A stretch of DNA of 6,931 nt from Chloroflexota bacterium (GTDB lineage: Bacteria > Chloroflexota > Dehalococcoidia > UBA2979), in NCBI GenBank assembly GCA_027592975.1, contig JAQCJS010000049.1, positions 1 through 6,931 on the forward strand, written 5' to 3'. Below the pieces are notes generated by a model. The model saw nothing but the letters and a program-made list of their open reading frames with translations, was not told the origin of the DNA and did no database searches. This document shows positions 1-6,931 of this stretch, one piece after another; within the stretch, counting starts at the first letter, position 1; every line of letters starts with the position of its first letter. Position numbers and translations under genes: made by a program.

Positions 1-325
1 GAACGCCGGCCTGACCATTGACGACATTGCGCTGTGCGTGCCGCACCAGGCGAACCGTCGCATCATCACCGCCATGGCCGACCGCGTGGGCCTGCCCATG
101 GAGCGCGTGTACGTGAACGTGGATCGCTACGGCAACACCTCCAGCGCCACGATCCCCATCGCGCTGGCAGAGGCGGAGGCGGACGGCCGCCTGGAGCCGG
201 GCGACCGCGTGCTGCTGGCCGCCTTCGGCGGCGGCCTCTCCTGGGGGGCGATGGTGCTGGAGTGGTCCGGCGTACGCGCCTCGCGCGCTGGCCTCGCCGT
301 GGCCAGCGCGGGTGCCCGCACCTAG
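1..325 (+). CDS. fabH: 3-oxoacyl-ACP synthase III (FabH), C-terminal part, 5' truncated
   Basis: The last 107 residues of a beta-ketoacyl-ACP synthase III, read from base 2 to the TAG at 323-325; the start lies outside the window. FabH is a cytoplasmic thiolase-fold enzyme that condenses an acyl-CoA primer with malonyl-ACP to start fatty acid synthesis. Two active-site signatures are visible: VPHQANRRI, with the catalytic His, and [10 protein letters not shown], with the catalytic Asn. The family's closing motif [14 protein letters not shown] follows. The catalytic Cys would be in the missing part. About 17 residues rich in Ala, Arg and Gly (GVRASRAGL onward) extend past the usual end of the fold, a lineage-specific tail. 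A KAS III paralogue from another pathway cannot be excluded without the N-terminus and the upstream genes. Confidence 0.93.
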   Translation, partial: NAGLTIDDIALCVPHQANRRIITAMADRVGLPMERVYVNVDRYGNTSSATIPIALAEAEADGRLEPGDRVLLAAFGGGLSWGAMVLEWSGVRASRAGLAVASAGART

Positions 326-339
326 CGGAACCGCCTGTT

Positions 340-357
340 GCGGCTCGCCGCAGCCGC
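340..357 (+). other. Short GC-rich hairpin after fabH
   Basis: GCGGCT at 340-345 and AGCCGC at 352-357 form a perfect 6-bp stem with a 6-base loop, 14 bases after the fabH stop. No T-tract follows, so it is at best a weak or Rho-assisted 3' end. A hairpin of this size can arise by chance at this GC content. Confidence 0.25.
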
Positions 358-362
358 GCCAC

Positions 363-385
363 GTCGATAGAATCGAAGGATCGAC
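363..385 (+). promoter_or_regulatory. Possible promoter -10 box with ATCGA repeats before the MBL-fold gene
   Basis: TAGAAT at 368-373 matches the bacterial -10 consensus at 5 of 6 positions. A -35 box at proper spacing (TCGCCG, 345-350) is poor. The -10 sits inside a repeat cluster: GTCGAT at 363-368 and ATCGAC at 380-385 are an inverted pair, with another ATCGA at 372-376, so the three units step by exactly 8 bases. This would suit an operator, but it is only a sequence pattern. If used, transcription would begin near 380 and leave a leader of about 35 bases before the ATG at 415. Confidence 0.3.
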
Positions 386-404
386 ACTCCCCCGGTCTCA
401 CCTC

Positions 405-410
405 GGAGGT
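405..410 (+). promoter_or_regulatory. Ribosome binding site fixing the start of the MBL-fold gene
   Basis: GGAGGT, a near-perfect Shine-Dalgarno, lies 4 bases before the ATG at 415. It favours this start over a longer open frame that runs back through the fabH coding region. The first residues, MDITWLGHAA, are also where this protein family normally begins. Confidence 0.8.
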
Positions 411-414
411 CCTC

Positions 415-1068
415 ATGGACATCACCTGGCTTGGGCATGCCGCGACGCGCATCCGGACGCGGGCTGCCGCCGTGGTGATGGATCCGTACGACAAGTCCAT
501 CGGCGGCACCATGGGACGCCCGGACGCGCACATCATCACCATCAGCCACCAGGATCCGCTGCGGAACGGCGTTGGCGGCGTCGCGCCCACGGACGGCACG
601 CCGATGGTGCTGGACGGCCCCGGCGAGTACGAGATCCGCGGCGTGCTGATCGAGTCCGTGCGTGCGCACCTGCGCCAGGTGGAGGGGCGTCTGCCTGAGC
701 CGCCGGAGGCGCTCCGCAGCGTGCTCTGGCACTTCGAGGCGGAGGATCTGCGCGTGGCCCACCTGGGTGGGCTTGGGCAGCATCCGACCAAGGAGCAGCT
801 CGATCTGCTCTCGGACGTGGACATTGTGATCGTGCCGATCGGCCTGCCGGACACGCTGCCCCCTGCGGACGCGGCGAAGGCGATCCGCGCGCTGGAGCCG
901 ACGATCACGATCCCGGTGGGCTACGACCCGGCCGGCGACGGGGCGGCACTGAAGGCCTTTGCGGAGGCGCTCGCGCTGAAGCCGGAGGAGCCCGTGACCC
1001 GCTTCACGATCGCCCGCCGCAGCACGAGCGAGGAGCGCCGCCTGGTGATCCTGGAACCGCGCGCGTAG
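415..1068 (+). CDS. Metallo-beta-lactamase-fold protein (UlaG-like, COG2220/PF13483 type) with degenerate metal site
   Basis: 217 residues, about the usual length for small COG2220-type MBL-fold proteins; cytoplasmic, with no signal peptide or membrane segment. Family landmarks are present: ITWLGHAATRI at the N-terminus, VVMDPYDKSIG (20-30), DGPGEYEIRGV (67-77), HLGGLG (116-121), a VDIVIVPIGLPDTL strand (135-148) and EPTITIPVGYDP (161-172). The zinc ligands are mostly gone. The HxHxDH loop reads SHQDPLRN (44-51), keeping only His45. The GDLG Asp is Gly119. The His of the usual IPMHY is Gly169. Hydrolase activity is therefore unlikely, and a binding, structural or regulatory role is more probable; the true function is unknown. 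It follows fabH on the same strand after 89 bases and converges with the M23 peptidase gene. Fold assignment is firm; loss of activity is inferred. Confidence 0.88.
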   Translation: MDITWLGHAATRIRTRAAAVVMDPYDKSIGGTMGRPDAHIITISHQDPLRNGVGGVAPTDGTPMVLDGPGEYEIRGVLIESVRAHLRQVEGRLPEPPEALRSVLWHFEAEDLRVAHLGGLGQHPTKEQLDLLSDVDIVIVPIGLPDTLPPADAAKAIRALEPTITIPVGYDPAGDGAALKAFAEALALKPEEPVTRFTIARRSTSEERRLVILEPRA

Positions 1069-1095
1069 TCCCCGAACATCCGCAGCAGCAGGAAA

Positions 1096-1126
1096 CAGCA
1101 GAGCCGCCCATCGGGCGGCTCTGCTG
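1096..1126. terminator. Perfect 14-bp hairpin between convergent genes, likely bidirectional terminator
   Basis: Positions 1096-1109 and 1113-1126 are perfect reverse complements with a 3-base loop (ATC). It begins 27 bases after the MBL-fold gene stop and ends 32 bases before the 3' end of the M23 gene. On the - strand the stem is followed by TTTCC, a short T-run; on the + strand no T-run follows. It therefore fits the M23 transcript better, but the stable stem could protect both 3' ends. Confidence 0.7.
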
Positions 1127-1158
1127 CGTGCGTCCGTTGGTGCTGGCGAGGCGTCCCG

Positions 1159-2379
1159 CTACGGGAGGAACTGCATCGGATCCTGCACGCGGCCGCCTCG
1201 ATGCAGCTCGAAGTGGAGGTGCGGGCCCGTGGAGTTGCCGCTGCTGCCGCTGCTGCCAATGCGCTGGCCGGCGGCGACCTTGTCGCCCTTCTTCACGGCA
1301 AAGGCGGAGAGGTGCGCGTACATCGTTTCGTAGCTGGCGCCGTTGTCGATGATGATGTGGTAGCCGTACGAGCAGCACGGGTTGCCGCCGACGAAGCTGA
1401 CCGTGCCCGCGGCCGCGGCGACGATCGGCGTGCCGACCGGGATCGCGACATCAATGCCCAGCGGGTGCGAGGGGCTGAAGGGCGAGGTGAGCAGGCCGCG
1501 CACGGGCCAGGCCCACGCGCTGTTCGGGACGGTGCTGGTCACCGCGGCGGCGGGCTGGCGCGGCGGGGCGATCGTGGCCGCGATCTCCACCTTGCGACCG
1601 CCGGGGACGAGGATCTGCGATCCCTCGCGCAGCCGGTTCGGGTCGCCCTGCAGGCCGTTCGCGCGGAACTCAATGATGTCCTGCGCGTTGGCGTCGTAGC
1701 GCTGCGCGATCTCAGAGACGGACTCGCCCAGGCGCACGGAGTGGATGATGCCCTCCACGCTCGGGACCTGGAGCCTCTGGCCCACCTTGAGCGCGTTGGC
1801 GTTCGTGACGTCGGCGTTGTTCCACGTGACGTAGGTGGAGCGGATGCCGAAGCGGCTGGCGACGCCGGAGACCGTGTCGCCGGTCTGCACCTTGTACTCG
1901 AAGAACACGGGCACGCGATCCGTCTGCTGCGCGGCGGCCGCACGGACGATGTCGCCCGCTGCACCGGCGACGGGCGTGGGTTGGCCGTCACGCGGGACGG
2001 CCTCGCTCGGCCGCACCATGGCGTCGCCGGGCTGCGCCGCGGGCGCGACCAGCGTCAGTGGGACGGCACGCGAGACCATGGCGTCCGAAGTCGCCGGCGA
2101 GGCGACGGCGGCAAGGCCGGGGAGGGACAGGCGCGAAGCCTGCACGGTGGGAGTGGTGATGGCGGTGGGCACCTGGATCGGGAAGAAGCCCAGGCCCAGG
2201 ACGGCGACGAAGATCGCGGCCACGAAGCCGAACTGCGACAGCGGTCGACGCAGGGCCTCGCGGGGCGTGGAGACCGTGGGATGGATCCTCGCGCGAAGCA
2301 GGCGACGACTCCGTCGCGGCCCCGGCGCGGGGGTAAGCGTTCCCTGGATGAGCGGGCTCCCCTGCGGCGCGTGCGTCAC
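1159..2379 (-). CDS. Membrane-anchored M23 family peptidase with two LysM domains
   Basis: 406 residues. A basic, proline-rich N-terminal segment of about 48 residues precedes one hydrophobic helix (about 50-68, GFVAAIFVAVLGLGFF), which suggests a signal anchor with the rest outside the membrane. After a linker rich in Ala, Pro and Val come LysM 1 (about 160-207, EYKVQTGDTVSGVASRFGI), LysM 2 (about 211-259, HSVRLGESVSEIAQRY) and a C-terminal M23/LytM domain (about 288-406). LysM binds peptidoglycan glycan chains; M23 zinc peptidases cut peptide cross-links. Likely metal and catalytic residues are His305, Asp310, His356 (YAHLS) and the HLHF pair His387/His389. The first motif is HPLGID, one residue longer between His and Asp than the common HxGxD. 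The start is GTG: an in-frame TGA lies two codons upstream, so no earlier start is possible, and GGTGA at 2383-2387 may act as ribosome binding site. Product class is firm; exact substrate unknown. Confidence 0.92.
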   Translation of the reverse strand: MTHAPQGSPLIQGTLTPAPGPRRSRRLLRARIHPTVSTPREALRRPLSQFGFVAAIFVAVLGLGFFPIQVPTAITTPTVQASRLSLPGLAAVASPATSDAMVSRAVPLTLVAPAAQPGDAMVRPSEAVPRDGQPTPVAGAAGDIVRAAAAQQTDRVPVFFEYKVQTGDTVSGVASRFGIRSTYVTWNNADVTNANALKVGQRLQVPSVEGIIHSVRLGESVSEIAQRYDANAQDIIEFRANGLQGDPNRLREGSQILVPGGRKVEIAATIAPPRQPAAAVTSTVPNSAWAWPVRGLLTSPFSPSHPLGIDVAIPVGTPIVAAAAGTVSFVGGNPCCSYGYHIIIDNGASYETMYAHLSAFAVKKGDKVAAGQRIGSSGSSGNSTGPHLHFELHRGGRVQDPMQFLP

Positions 2380-2630
2380 CTGTCACCGGTGTCGCGCGCT
2401 CTCCCTGCCCGTCCCCGAAAGGATCGAGCTTCACTCTGCTGCCAGAGGCGCGGCTGGCTGGGAAGCACCGCGCGTCCGATTGATTTGGTCGGCCCCACCG
2501 GGGGACGCACTTTGTGCGCGCTCTCACAACCAATCTGACTTGGGTAGGCTACCACCGCCTATGGGAGGCTTGGCAACCCCCCTGACGCACAACTGTGCGA
2601 CGCGCGCCTGATCGAGTGCCATCGCAAAAT
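2380..2630 (-). other. Non-coding leader region upstream of the M23 gene
   Basis: No convincing gene here. Reading toward the M23 gene, a weak promoter may be TTGCCA (2571-2576) and TAGCCT (2546-2551), but the 19-base spacer is long. Two small hairpins share the arms CGCAC/GTGCG: 2586-2599 (CGCACA-AC-TGTGCG) and 2506-2518 (CGCAC-TTT-GTGCG), about 80 bases apart on either side of the possible -10. The putative transcript would have a leader of about 160 bases. I looked for c-di-AMP (ydaO), c-di-GMP and cobalamin riboswitch cores, since the first often precedes wall hydrolase genes, and found none I could support. Confidence 0.3.
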
Positions 2631-2664
2631 GAAACAGCGGGCACCACAAGGTGCCCGCTGTTTC
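2631..2664 (-). terminator. Intrinsic terminator downstream of rho
   Basis: A perfect 15-bp stem (2631-2645 with 2650-2664) closes a 4-base ACAA loop. Read on the - strand it is followed by ATTTTGCG, a short T-tract, as expected for factor-independent termination. It lies about 90 bases after the rho stop and is the only strong terminator between rho and the M23 gene. On the + strand the stem ends in TTTC followed by GTGTTC, so a weaker terminator in that direction is possible. Confidence 0.8.
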
Positions 2665-2752
2665 GTGTTCGGCCGTGACATTCCGGTAGCAGCGCCGGCC
2701 GCCGCCCGCCCCCCGCACGCACCTCGATGCGCTGCGCGGGCTGCGATGCGGA

Positions 2753-4189
2753 CTAGATGACGTCTGTCTTCAGCGTTGCGAGGAACTCCGCGTTCGTCTG
2801 AGTCTTCGACAGGCGGTCGATGATCCGCTCGGCCGCGTCGGAGGAGTCCTCCTCCAGCATGGAGGCCATGCGACGGAGCAGCCAGACCTGGCGCAGCTCG
2901 TCCGCGTCGAAGAGCAGGTCCTCGCGCCGGGTGGACGAGCCGAGGACGTCGATGGCGGGGAAGACGCGCTTCTCCGCCAGCCGCCGGGTGAGCCGAAGCT
3001 CCATGTTCCCGGTGCCCTTGAACTCCTCGAAGATGACGTCATCCATGCGCGAGCCGGTCTCCACCAGGCAGGTCGCGATGATCGTCAGGCTGCCACCCTC
3101 TTCCGTGTTTCGCGCGGCGCCGAAGAAGCGCTTGGGCGGGTACAGGGCGATCGGGTCCATACCACCGGACAGCGTGCGGCCGCTAGTGGGCATGGCGGTG
3201 TTGTAGGCGCGGGCCAGTCGCGTGATGGAGTCCATCAGGATCACGACGTCCGTGCCGCCCTCCACCAGGCGCTTCGCGCGCTCCAGTGCCGCCTCGGCGA
3301 CGCGGGTGTGGTCCTCCACCGGCTCGTCGAAGGTGCTGGCGATCACCTCGCCGCGCACGGAACGACGCATGTCCGTGACTTCCTCGGGGCGCTCACCGAT
3401 CAGCAGCACCATCAGGTGCGCCTCCGGGTGGTTCTGCACGATCCCGTGGGCGATCGACTTCAGCAGCATCGTCTTGCCGGCCTTCGGCGGGGAGACGATG
3501 AGGCCGCGCTGGCCGCCACCGATCGGAGAGAACAGGTCGACCATGCGCTGGCCAACCTCGTGCTGCTCGGTCTCCAGATGCATCATCCGGTTCGGGAAGA
3601 TCGGCGTCAGGCTGTCGAAGTCGGGGCGGCGCTTGGCCTCCTCCGGATCGATGCCGTTGACCGCGTCCACGCGCAGCAGGCCGTAGTACTTCTCGGACGA
3701 CTTCGGCTGGCGCACCTGGCCGGTGACGTAGTCGCCGGAGCGGAGGCCGAAGCGGCGGATCTGCGACTGGGAGACGTACACATCGTTCGGGCCGGGGAGC
3801 AGGCGCTCGCCGCGCATGAAGCCGAAGCCGTCATCGACGATGTTGAGGATGCCGCCGGAGAAGATGGTGCCGTTGCGCTCGGCCTGTGCCTCAAGGACGC
3901 GGAAGATCAGCTCGTTCTTCGCGTAGGACGCCGCGTTCTCGATCTCGAACTCTTCTTCCGCGAGATCGATCAGATCGTCGCGGGAGCGGTCTTCCAGTTC
4001 GGAGATGTTGAGGACGGGGACGGACGGATCGATATCCGGCATCGCCTCGAGCGAGACATCGGCCTGCGGGGGCCGCCCGGAACTGCCACCGGAGCGGGGT
4101 CGTCCACGACCACCACCCGGGCGCCGGCCTCGCGGTCGATTCGCGGCATCAGTGGACGCCAAGTCGCGTCCACGCGGAGAACTCGTCAT
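2753..4189 (-). CDS. rho: Transcription termination factor Rho
   Basis: 478 residues from ATG 4189. Rho is a ring-shaped hexameric RNA-dependent ATPase that releases transcripts from RNA polymerase. In order: a disordered Arg/Gly-rich tail (about 4-41, with [15 protein letters not shown]); the N-terminal helical domain ([17 protein letters not shown], about 60-76); the cold-shock RNA-binding domain ([19 protein letters not shown] to [12 protein letters not shown], about 109-179); and the ATPase domain with Walker A SPPKAGKT (233-240), [10 protein letters not shown] (265-274), Walker B VVILMD (315-320), the Q-loop region [22 protein letters not shown] and the R-loop KGTGNMEL. The residue equivalent to E. 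coli Asp210 is Gly265. The frame extends 23 codons to a TTG at 4258. I prefer the ATG, though neither start has a clear ribosome binding site. It lies downstream of the transaldolase gene with its own likely promoter, and rpmE does not follow it. Confidence 0.96.
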   Translation of the reverse strand: MTSSPRGRDLASTDAANRPRGRRPGGGRGRPRSGGSSGRPPQADVSLEAMPDIDPSVPVLNISELEDRSRDDLIDLAEEEFEIENAASYAKNELIFRVLEAQAERNGTIFSGGILNIVDDGFGFMRGERLLPGPNDVYVSQSQIRRFGLRSGDYVTGQVRQPKSSEKYYGLLRVDAVNGIDPEEAKRRPDFDSLTPIFPNRMMHLETEQHEVGQRMVDLFSPIGGGQRGLIVSPPKAGKTMLLKSIAHGIVQNHPEAHLMVLLIGERPEEVTDMRRSVRGEVIASTFDEPVEDHTRVAEAALERAKRLVEGGTDVVILMDSITRLARAYNTAMPTSGRTLSGGMDPIALYPPKRFFGAARNTEEGGSLTIIATCLVETGSRMDDVIFEEFKGTGNMELRLTRRLAEKRVFPAIDVLGSSTRREDLLFDADELRQVWLLRRMASMLEEDSSDAAERIIDRLSKTQTNAEFLATLKTDVI

Positions 4190-4282
4190 AGATGTGCCTG
4201 GTCTGAAATGCGACGCCCTGCGCGATGAGGATTCACGAGGGGCGGTTTGAGGGAGCAAGCCGCGAACGCGGTGCTGCCCCTC

Positions 4283-4312
4283 ATCCTACCGAATCTGCCC
4301 GCCCCACGGCAA
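4283..4312 (-). promoter_or_regulatory. Probable promoter of rho
   Basis: On the - strand TTGCCG (4307-4312) and TAGGAT (4283-4288) are separated by 18 bases, each matching the sigma-70-type consensus at 4 of 6 positions. Transcription would begin near 4276, giving a leader of about 87 bases to the ATG at 4189, or about 18 to the alternative TTG at 4258. The -35 lies within a perfect inverted repeat, CCCCAC (4302-4307) and GTGGGG (4313-4318), around GGCAA. Confidence 0.45.
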
Positions 4313-4381
4313 GTGGGGGTGAACACTGCTTTCCCGCGGCCCGCCGGGGCCGACGCGATCCGCGCCGACAGTCCGACGCGC

Positions 4382-5029
4382 CTACACCGCGCCGTACTTC
4401 TGCGCGTCGCGCAGGAAGATCTCGATGCCCTTGTCGGTCAGCGGGTGGCCCATCATCTGGAACAGCACCGCGGGTGGCAGTGTGGCGACGTGCGATCCCG
4501 CCAGCGCGCACTCCGTCACGTCACGCGCGCCGCGGATGCTCGCCGCCAGCACCTCGCAGTCCAGGTCGTAGTTCTCGAAGATCTCCACGGACTCGCGGAT
4601 GACGGCAAGGCCGTCCTGTCCGGCGTCGTTCAGACGACCAACGAACGGCGAGACGTACGCGGCGCCGGCCTTCGCGGCGAGCAGCGCCTGGTTCGCGGAG
4701 AAGATCAGCGTGGTGTTGATGCGGATGCCCTCCGTGGAGAGCCGCCTGATCGCCTGCAGGCCGACCTCGCCCATGGGGATCTTCACCACCACGCTGTCGT
4801 GCCACGCGGCGACGCGACGTGCCTCCGCCAGCAGCGGCTCCAGCTCCGTGGAGATGCACTCGGCGGAGATCGGCCCGTCCACGACGGACGCGATCTCCAG
4901 CACGCGGTCGCGGTACTCCACGCCTTCCTTCGCCAGCAGCGAGGGGTTGGTGGTGACACCGTCCACCACGCCCAGCGCGGCGCCGCGCCGGATCTCGTCG
5001 ATGTTCGCGGTGTCCATGAAGATCTGCAT
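4382..5029 (-). CDS. tal: Transaldolase, short TalC/MipB-type (class 3B family)
   Basis: 215 residues, the normal length for the short single-domain transaldolase / fructose-6-phosphate aldolase family, a cytoplasmic TIM barrel. Transaldolase moves a dihydroxyacetone unit from sedoheptulose 7-phosphate to glyceraldehyde 3-phosphate in the non-oxidative pentose phosphate pathway. Motifs: MQIFMDTANIDEI at the N-terminus with Asp6, GVTTNPSLL (24-32), VVVKIPM with the Schiff-base Lys83, INTTLIFSANQALLAAKAGA (104-123), YVSPFVGRLND (125-135), VLAASIRG (160-167). Glu57 (SAECIST) and Phe129 (SPFVG) occupy positions that are Gln59 and Tyr131 in the E. coli aldolase FsaA, which argues for transaldolase. 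GGAG (5036-5039) lies 6 bases before the ATG. The gene starts 26 bases after the membrane-protein gene stop, suggesting co-transcription. No clear terminator separates it from rho. Confidence 0.93.
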   Translation of the reverse strand: MQIFMDTANIDEIRRGAALGVVDGVTTNPSLLAKEGVEYRDRVLEIASVVDGPISAECISTELEPLLAEARRVAAWHDSVVVKIPMGEVGLQAIRRLSTEGIRINTTLIFSANQALLAAKAGAAYVSPFVGRLNDAGQDGLAVIRESVEIFENYDLDCEVLAASIRGARDVTECALAGSHVATLPPAVLFQMMGHPLTDKGIEIFLRDAQKYGAV

Positions 5030-5035
5030 GGGAGG

Positions 5036-5039
5036 CTCC
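5036..5039 (-). promoter_or_regulatory. Ribosome binding site of the transaldolase gene
   Basis: GGAG on the - strand, 6 bases before the ATG at 5029. It lies in the 26-base gap after the membrane-protein gene, so the transaldolase can be translated from a shared transcript. Confidence 0.6.
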
Positions 5040-5055
5040 GGGTCGGACTAGGGGA

Positions 5056-5523
5056 CTAGAAGGGCTTGAAGACGGGCAGCCACACCATCACCGGGATGGT
5101 GAGGGCGATCAGCGTAATGAAGACCAGCGGCACGTTGTCTGCCATGGCATCGCGTAGTTCGTCCGTCACCTTGCCCTCCTTCTCGGCCGCAAGTGCGAGG
5201 TAGCGCACGCGCCGCAGGCCGACGCCCATGAGCGGGATGAAGATGAACAGATCCACCATGGTGAGCACCTGCAGCGCGACCAGCCACCACGTCACGATCA
5301 CGTTGATGCCGCTGGCCGTCGCCCACGCGTAGCCGCTGAACATCAACGCGATGGTGCCCGGAAGCAGCATCAGCGTCTCGTTGCGGTGGGCCTCTTCAAG
5401 GAGCATCGCCCGCCGCTGAACCGATTCGGTCGCCCAGGCGCGCCAGATCGGCACCAGCGTGCCGCCGACGCCGGCCATCATCAAACAGAGGGACAGCAGG
5501 TGCAGGAGCCGCCAGAACTCCAT
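5056..5523 (-). CDS. Small four-helix integral membrane protein, DUF2269-like
   Basis: 155 residues with four likely membrane helices at about 5-25 (LLHLLSLCLMMAGVGGTLVP), 51-70 (MLLPGTIALMFSGYAWATA), 77-99 (VTWWLVALQVLTMVDLFIFIPL) and 131-150 (PLVFITLIALTIPVMVWLP). A charged loop at about 26-50 and another at about 103-130 (LRRVRYLALAAEKEGKV) lie between them. The layout, with an N-terminal RLLHLL and a C-terminal PVMVWLPVFKP, resembles the uncharacterised DUF2269 family; this is from memory and was not searched. Function unknown. No start codon precedes the ATG at 5523 in frame, and no good Shine-Dalgarno is visible; instead a strong hairpin ends 11 bases before the start. It sits between pyrG (78 bases) and the transaldolase gene (26 bases) on one strand, so co-transcription is likely, though a metabolic link is not evident. 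Confidence 0.85.
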   Translation of the reverse strand: MEFWRLLHLLSLCLMMAGVGGTLVPIWRAWATESVQRRAMLLEEAHRNETLMLLPGTIALMFSGYAWATASGINVIVTWWLVALQVLTMVDLFIFIPLMGVGLRRVRYLALAAEKEGKVTDELRDAMADNVPLVFITLIALTIPVMVWLPVFKPF

Positions 5524-5534
5524 GTTACTTGCGC

Positions 5535-5561
5535 GCGAAGGCGGGGATACCCCGCCCGCGC
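5535..5561 (-). other. Stable hairpin between pyrG and the membrane-protein gene
   Basis: GGCGGGG and CCCCGCC (5540-5546 and 5550-5556) pair perfectly around a 3-base loop. In the - strand RNA the stem continues with a G-U pair, one mismatch and three more G/C pairs. No T-run follows, so it is not a typical intrinsic terminator. Lying 11 bases before the ATG at 5523, where a ribosome binding site would be, it may dampen translation of the membrane protein or mark a processing site after pyrG. Confidence 0.5.
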
Positions 5562-5601
5562 TCCGGGAGGTCGCGAGGTGCGTCGGCCACGGTGGGCTCC
5601 A

Positions 5602-6931
<1,330 letters not shown>

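Noticed and set aside
34..414. The long in-frame extension upstream of the MBL-fold protein
   Set aside because: It overlaps fabH in another frame, has low-complexity Arg/Gly/His composition, and a good ribosome binding site and the family's normal N-terminus place the start at 415.
1201..2538. A 445-codon open frame on the + strand opposite the M23 gene
   Set aside because: It is antisense to a gene with clear LysM and M23 motifs, is full of Arg, Gly, Ala and Asp repeats typical of GC-rich shadow frames, and shows no recognisable domain.
2380..2630. A c-di-AMP (ydaO) or other riboswitch in the M23 leader
   Set aside because: Considered because such switches often control wall hydrolases, but I could not find the conserved core segments. 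A covariance-model search would settle it.
2524..2718. A 64-codon - strand open frame between rho and the M23 gene
   Set aside because: It runs straight through the rho terminator stem and has no recognisable features, so it is unlikely to be a gene.
3308..4228. A 306-codon + strand open frame opposite rho
   Set aside because: Antisense shadow of a strongly conserved gene; its composition (many His, Asp, Val, Leu and Arg) reflects reversed rho codons.
4300..4381. A terminator between the transaldolase gene and rho
   Set aside because: Only a 5-bp GGCCC/GGGCC stem with no T-run is visible, too weak to call, so readthrough into rho remains possible.
4247..5059. A 270-codon + strand open frame opposite the transaldolase gene
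   Set aside because: Antisense to a gene with clear catalytic motifs; no domain and no ribosome binding site recognised.

Overview
This is GC-rich bacterial chromosomal DNA made of housekeeping genes. I see no mobile element, CRISPR array, RNA gene or phage gene. Gene content and protein style point to Chloroflexota, perhaps a Thermomicrobia/Sphaerobacter-type lineage: a small UlaG-like metallo-beta-lactamase-fold protein, a membrane-anchored double-LysM M23 peptidase with a GNPCCSYG loop, and an RG-rich N-terminal tail on Rho. This placement is inferred from memory of families and was not searched.

Left part, + strand (1-1068): the 3' end of fabH (beta-ketoacyl-ACP synthase III), an 89-base gap with a possible promoter/operator, then a 217-residue metallo-beta-lactamase-fold protein. 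That protein keeps the scaffold of its family but has lost nearly all the metal-binding residues, and is probably a pseudoenzyme. It meets the next gene tail to tail over a perfect 14-bp hairpin that can serve as a terminator.

Middle (1159-2752): a - strand M23 peptidase with a membrane anchor and two LysM domains, presumably a cell-envelope hydrolase, preceded by a 373-base non-coding stretch. That stretch holds the intrinsic terminator of rho and some small hairpins.

Right part, all on the - strand (from 6931 down to 2753): pyrG (CTP synthase, 5' end outside the window), a small four-helix membrane protein, a short-type transaldolase and rho. The order pyrG - transaldolase - rho resembles the known Bacillus block (pyrG, spo0F, fbaA, ywjH, murAB, rho, rpmE) with most members missing and a membrane protein inserted. 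pyrG, the membrane gene and the transaldolase gene are closely spaced and may be co-transcribed. rho has its own plausible promoter.

The most unusual item is the degenerate metallo-beta-lactamase-fold protein. No clearly new multi-gene system is visible.
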